A DNA stretch of 64,000 bases from Marinobacter maroccanus (GTDB lineage Bacteria; Pseudomonadota; Gammaproteobacteria; Pseudomonadales; Oleiphilaceae), in the NCBI RefSeq assembly GCF_002933275.1, contig NZ_PSSX01000005.1, positions 206,896-270,895 of the forward strand. The letters run 5' to 3'. The notes under the pieces were generated by a model that saw only the letters and a program-made list of their open reading frames with translations, had not been told where the DNA came from and ran no database searches. The first letter of the stretch is position 1. The number at the start of each line of letters is the position of its first letter. Positions 62,847 to 64,000 of this stretch are shown here, one piece after another. A program made the position numbers and the translations under genes.

Positions 62847-62949
62847 GACTAGGACTGTAAAACAATCTTAAATGGAATTGTGGAGTCAGTGATTCCACGA
62901 CCAAATTAAAAACTCAGATAAGAACAAGAGAGTTTATAAGGAGATAAGA

Positions 62950-63831
62950 ATGAAAGGCCTGAAAAAAATTGCTCTGGCAACTGCGGTTGCCGCTGTTCCG
63001 TTTGCAGCCAATGCAGACCTCAAAGCACTCGACGACAGTGCGATGGGTAACGTCACCGGTCAGGCCGGTGTGACCATTGAGCTGGAAACTAAAGTCAGTA
63101 TCGGTCAGTTCAAGTACACTGATGAAGGTTCCTTCGCAGTAAACGATATCGTTCTCGGTGGTGCGGGCGTAACCGCTGCAGGCTCAACTGCTGGCTACAA
63201 CGACCTGCTGGACCAATTGAAGATCGATATCGACGTAGCCGACGATGGTGATGCGATCATTCATGTTGGCACACTCGATAGCAATCCGATTGACTGGGGT
63301 ATGACTGTTGGCTCAATGGAGCTGCTTGCTGGAAGCACTGGCTCTGACAGCACAACTCTGATCTCCAACCTGAGTGGCTGGGGTAACTTGGCTCAGCTGG
63401 ATATCTCTGTTGACACGGCATCGGATCATTTGAATGTGGTCGCTGCGTTTGATGTCCAGGATATGGACTTCGATGTAGAATTTCTCGGTATTGGTATCCG
63501 TGACCTGACTATCTCAGGTGCCGGCGCCAACTTCGATTACGATGGTGACGGTTCTGTAATGAGCGCCGACGCAGATGGTGAATTTGGTCTTGATCCCGCT
63601 TCCCAAGAAGCTCAGGTTCTAGCCGGTTTTGCCAATGTGAACCTTGATGTCTACAAAGGTGCGGGCCTTGGCGCTTCTACAGCGTCTGACGTGCTGCGTA
63701 TTGACGTTAACAACGTCTACATGGACGTTGCTATCGGTGAGACCATCATCGGTGGAAAGAACATCGGTACCATTGCCATCGACAACTTGGCAGTTACCGA
63801 TACCAAACTGGCTGTGTACGGTCACGATTAA
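62950..63831 (+). CDS. DUF6160/FilA-like secreted protein
   Basis: This 293-residue protein has a signal peptide (cleavage after ANA, residue 22). It continues with LKALDDSAMGNVTGQAGVTI, the hallmark start of the DUF6160 family, which includes FilA-like putative pilus-associated proteins. The remainder is beta-rich and acidic with many Asp and Gly residues (for example DYDGDGSVMSADADGEFG). A good AAGGAGA site precedes the ATG. Two tandem terminators follow. Its role is unknown; surface or outer-membrane location is likely. Confidence 0.78.
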   Translation: MKGLKKIALATAVAAVPFAANADLKALDDSAMGNVTGQAGVTIELETKVSIGQFKYTDEGSFAVNDIVLGGAGVTAAGSTAGYNDLLDQLKIDIDVADDGDAIIHVGTLDSNPIDWGMTVGSMELLAGSTGSDSTTLISNLSGWGNLAQLDISVDTASDHLNVVAAFDVQDMDFDVEFLGIGIRDLTISGAGANFDYDGDGSVMSADADGEFGLDPASQEAQVLAGFANVNLDVYKGAGLGASTASDVLRIDVNNVYMDVAIGETIIGGKNIGTIAIDNLAVTDTKLAVYGHD

Positions 63832-63855
63832 TGTAACCTAACACCAAAGTTGGTG

Positions 63856-63880
63856 AAACGCCCCGCTCTGCGGGGCGTTC
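63856..63880 (+). terminator. hairpin terminator after DUF6160-like gene
   Basis: Arms AACGCCCCG and CGGGGCGTT enclose a five-base loop 25 bp after the stop codon. The T-run is weak. It is the first of two tandem hairpins. Confidence 0.65.
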
Positions 63881-63891
63881 AGACTGCTGAC

Positions 63892-63921
63892 AAACCCTCG
63901 CCATTAAGGCGGGGGTTTGTT
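63892..63921 (+). terminator. second tandem hairpin terminator
   Basis: Arms AAACCCTCGCC and GGCGGGGGTTT (one T-G pair) are followed by GTTGT. It may also protect against read-through into the adjacent insertion sequence. Confidence 0.6.
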
Positions 63922-64000
63922 GTAATTGGGGCATCGACTTTTCAGAGGCTGCCCCATGCTCAAAGAGCCGTCCCCGCAACAACACGAACTCGAGATGGTC
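63922..64000 (+). mobile_element. left end of an insertion sequence (IS5/IS1182-like), cut by window
   Basis: The sequence GGGGCATCGACTTTTCAGAG followed by GCTGCCCC leads directly into a transposase start codon at 63956. It probably holds the left terminal inverted repeat. The exact IS border cannot be placed without the right end. Confidence 0.45.
63956..64000 (+). CDS. transposase, N-terminal fragment (cut by window)
   Basis: Fifteen codons are visible from the ATG at 63956: MLKEPSPQQHELEMV. This resembles the N-terminus of IS5/IS1182-type DDE transposases, as I recall them. The fragment is too short for a firm family call, and no catalytic residues are in view. Confidence 0.5.
   Translation, partial: MLKEPSPQQHELEMV

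Overview
The window looks like a chromosomal segment of a marine gammaproteobacterium, most likely Marinobacter or a close relative. I infer this from the ffs-dnaX-ybaB-recR block, the rnd-ycgL-ycgN block, a Pseudomonas-type thrH and 4Fe-4S cysH, and a PrsK/PrsR/PrsT PEP-CTERM system of the marine type. No species assignment can be made without a search. There are no tRNAs, rRNAs, CRISPR arrays or prophage genes. One insertion-sequence end appears at the extreme right edge.

Positions 1-17,600 are the flank of an exopolysaccharide/exosortase (PEP-CTERM) locus. They hold a truncated UDP-ManNAc dehydrogenase, a GT4 glycosyltransferase, a PA14 lipoprotein and three PEP-CTERM substrate proteins. 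They also hold a carbamoyltransferase-SxtJ-DUF5989 trio, an SGNH hydrolase, and the system genes prsT, prsR (sigma-54 activator) and prsK (histidine kinase). The exosortase itself is not in the window. All three PEP-CTERM genes have a -24/-12 (sigma-54) element and, 53-64 bp upstream of it, a shared 16-bp box (GTC-N4-TT-N-TTTACA). This is a plausible binding site for the locally encoded PrsR.

Positions 17,600-26,700 are mostly housekeeping: an SDR/acyltransferase/mutarotase group, a 2OG-Fe(II) oxygenase, the 4.5S SRP RNA with its own promoter, dnaX-ybaB-recR, and rnd-ycgL-ycgN with a small membrane protein.

Positions 26,700-39,600 hold the most unusual block. First come a membrane VWA protein, a MoxR ATPase and a CoxE-like VWA protein. 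They are followed by a tightly coupled nine-gene operon of exported TPR proteins, a TPR lipoprotein, an ExbB/TolQ channel, two ExbD/TolR proteins and a TonB-like protein with an AgmX/PglI-type C-terminus. One ExbD has Asn in place of the proton-carrying Asp. I read this as a proton-driven envelope machine of unknown function. Four GTTAC repeats at roughly helical spacing precede the operon.

Positions 39,600-54,750 carry lipid and envelope functions and helicases: MaoC, FadD, HrpA, a FabH-like synthase, a thioesterase, an MlaA-like protein without a lipobox, then patatin-exeA-gspB-dinG as a close-packed run. Positions 55,000-64,000 carry a MalT-type LuxR regulator, cysB, cysH, thrH, a perfect 18-bp-arm palindrome, pabB, two exported proteins of unknown role (one resembling DUF6160/FilA) and the start of a transposase gene.
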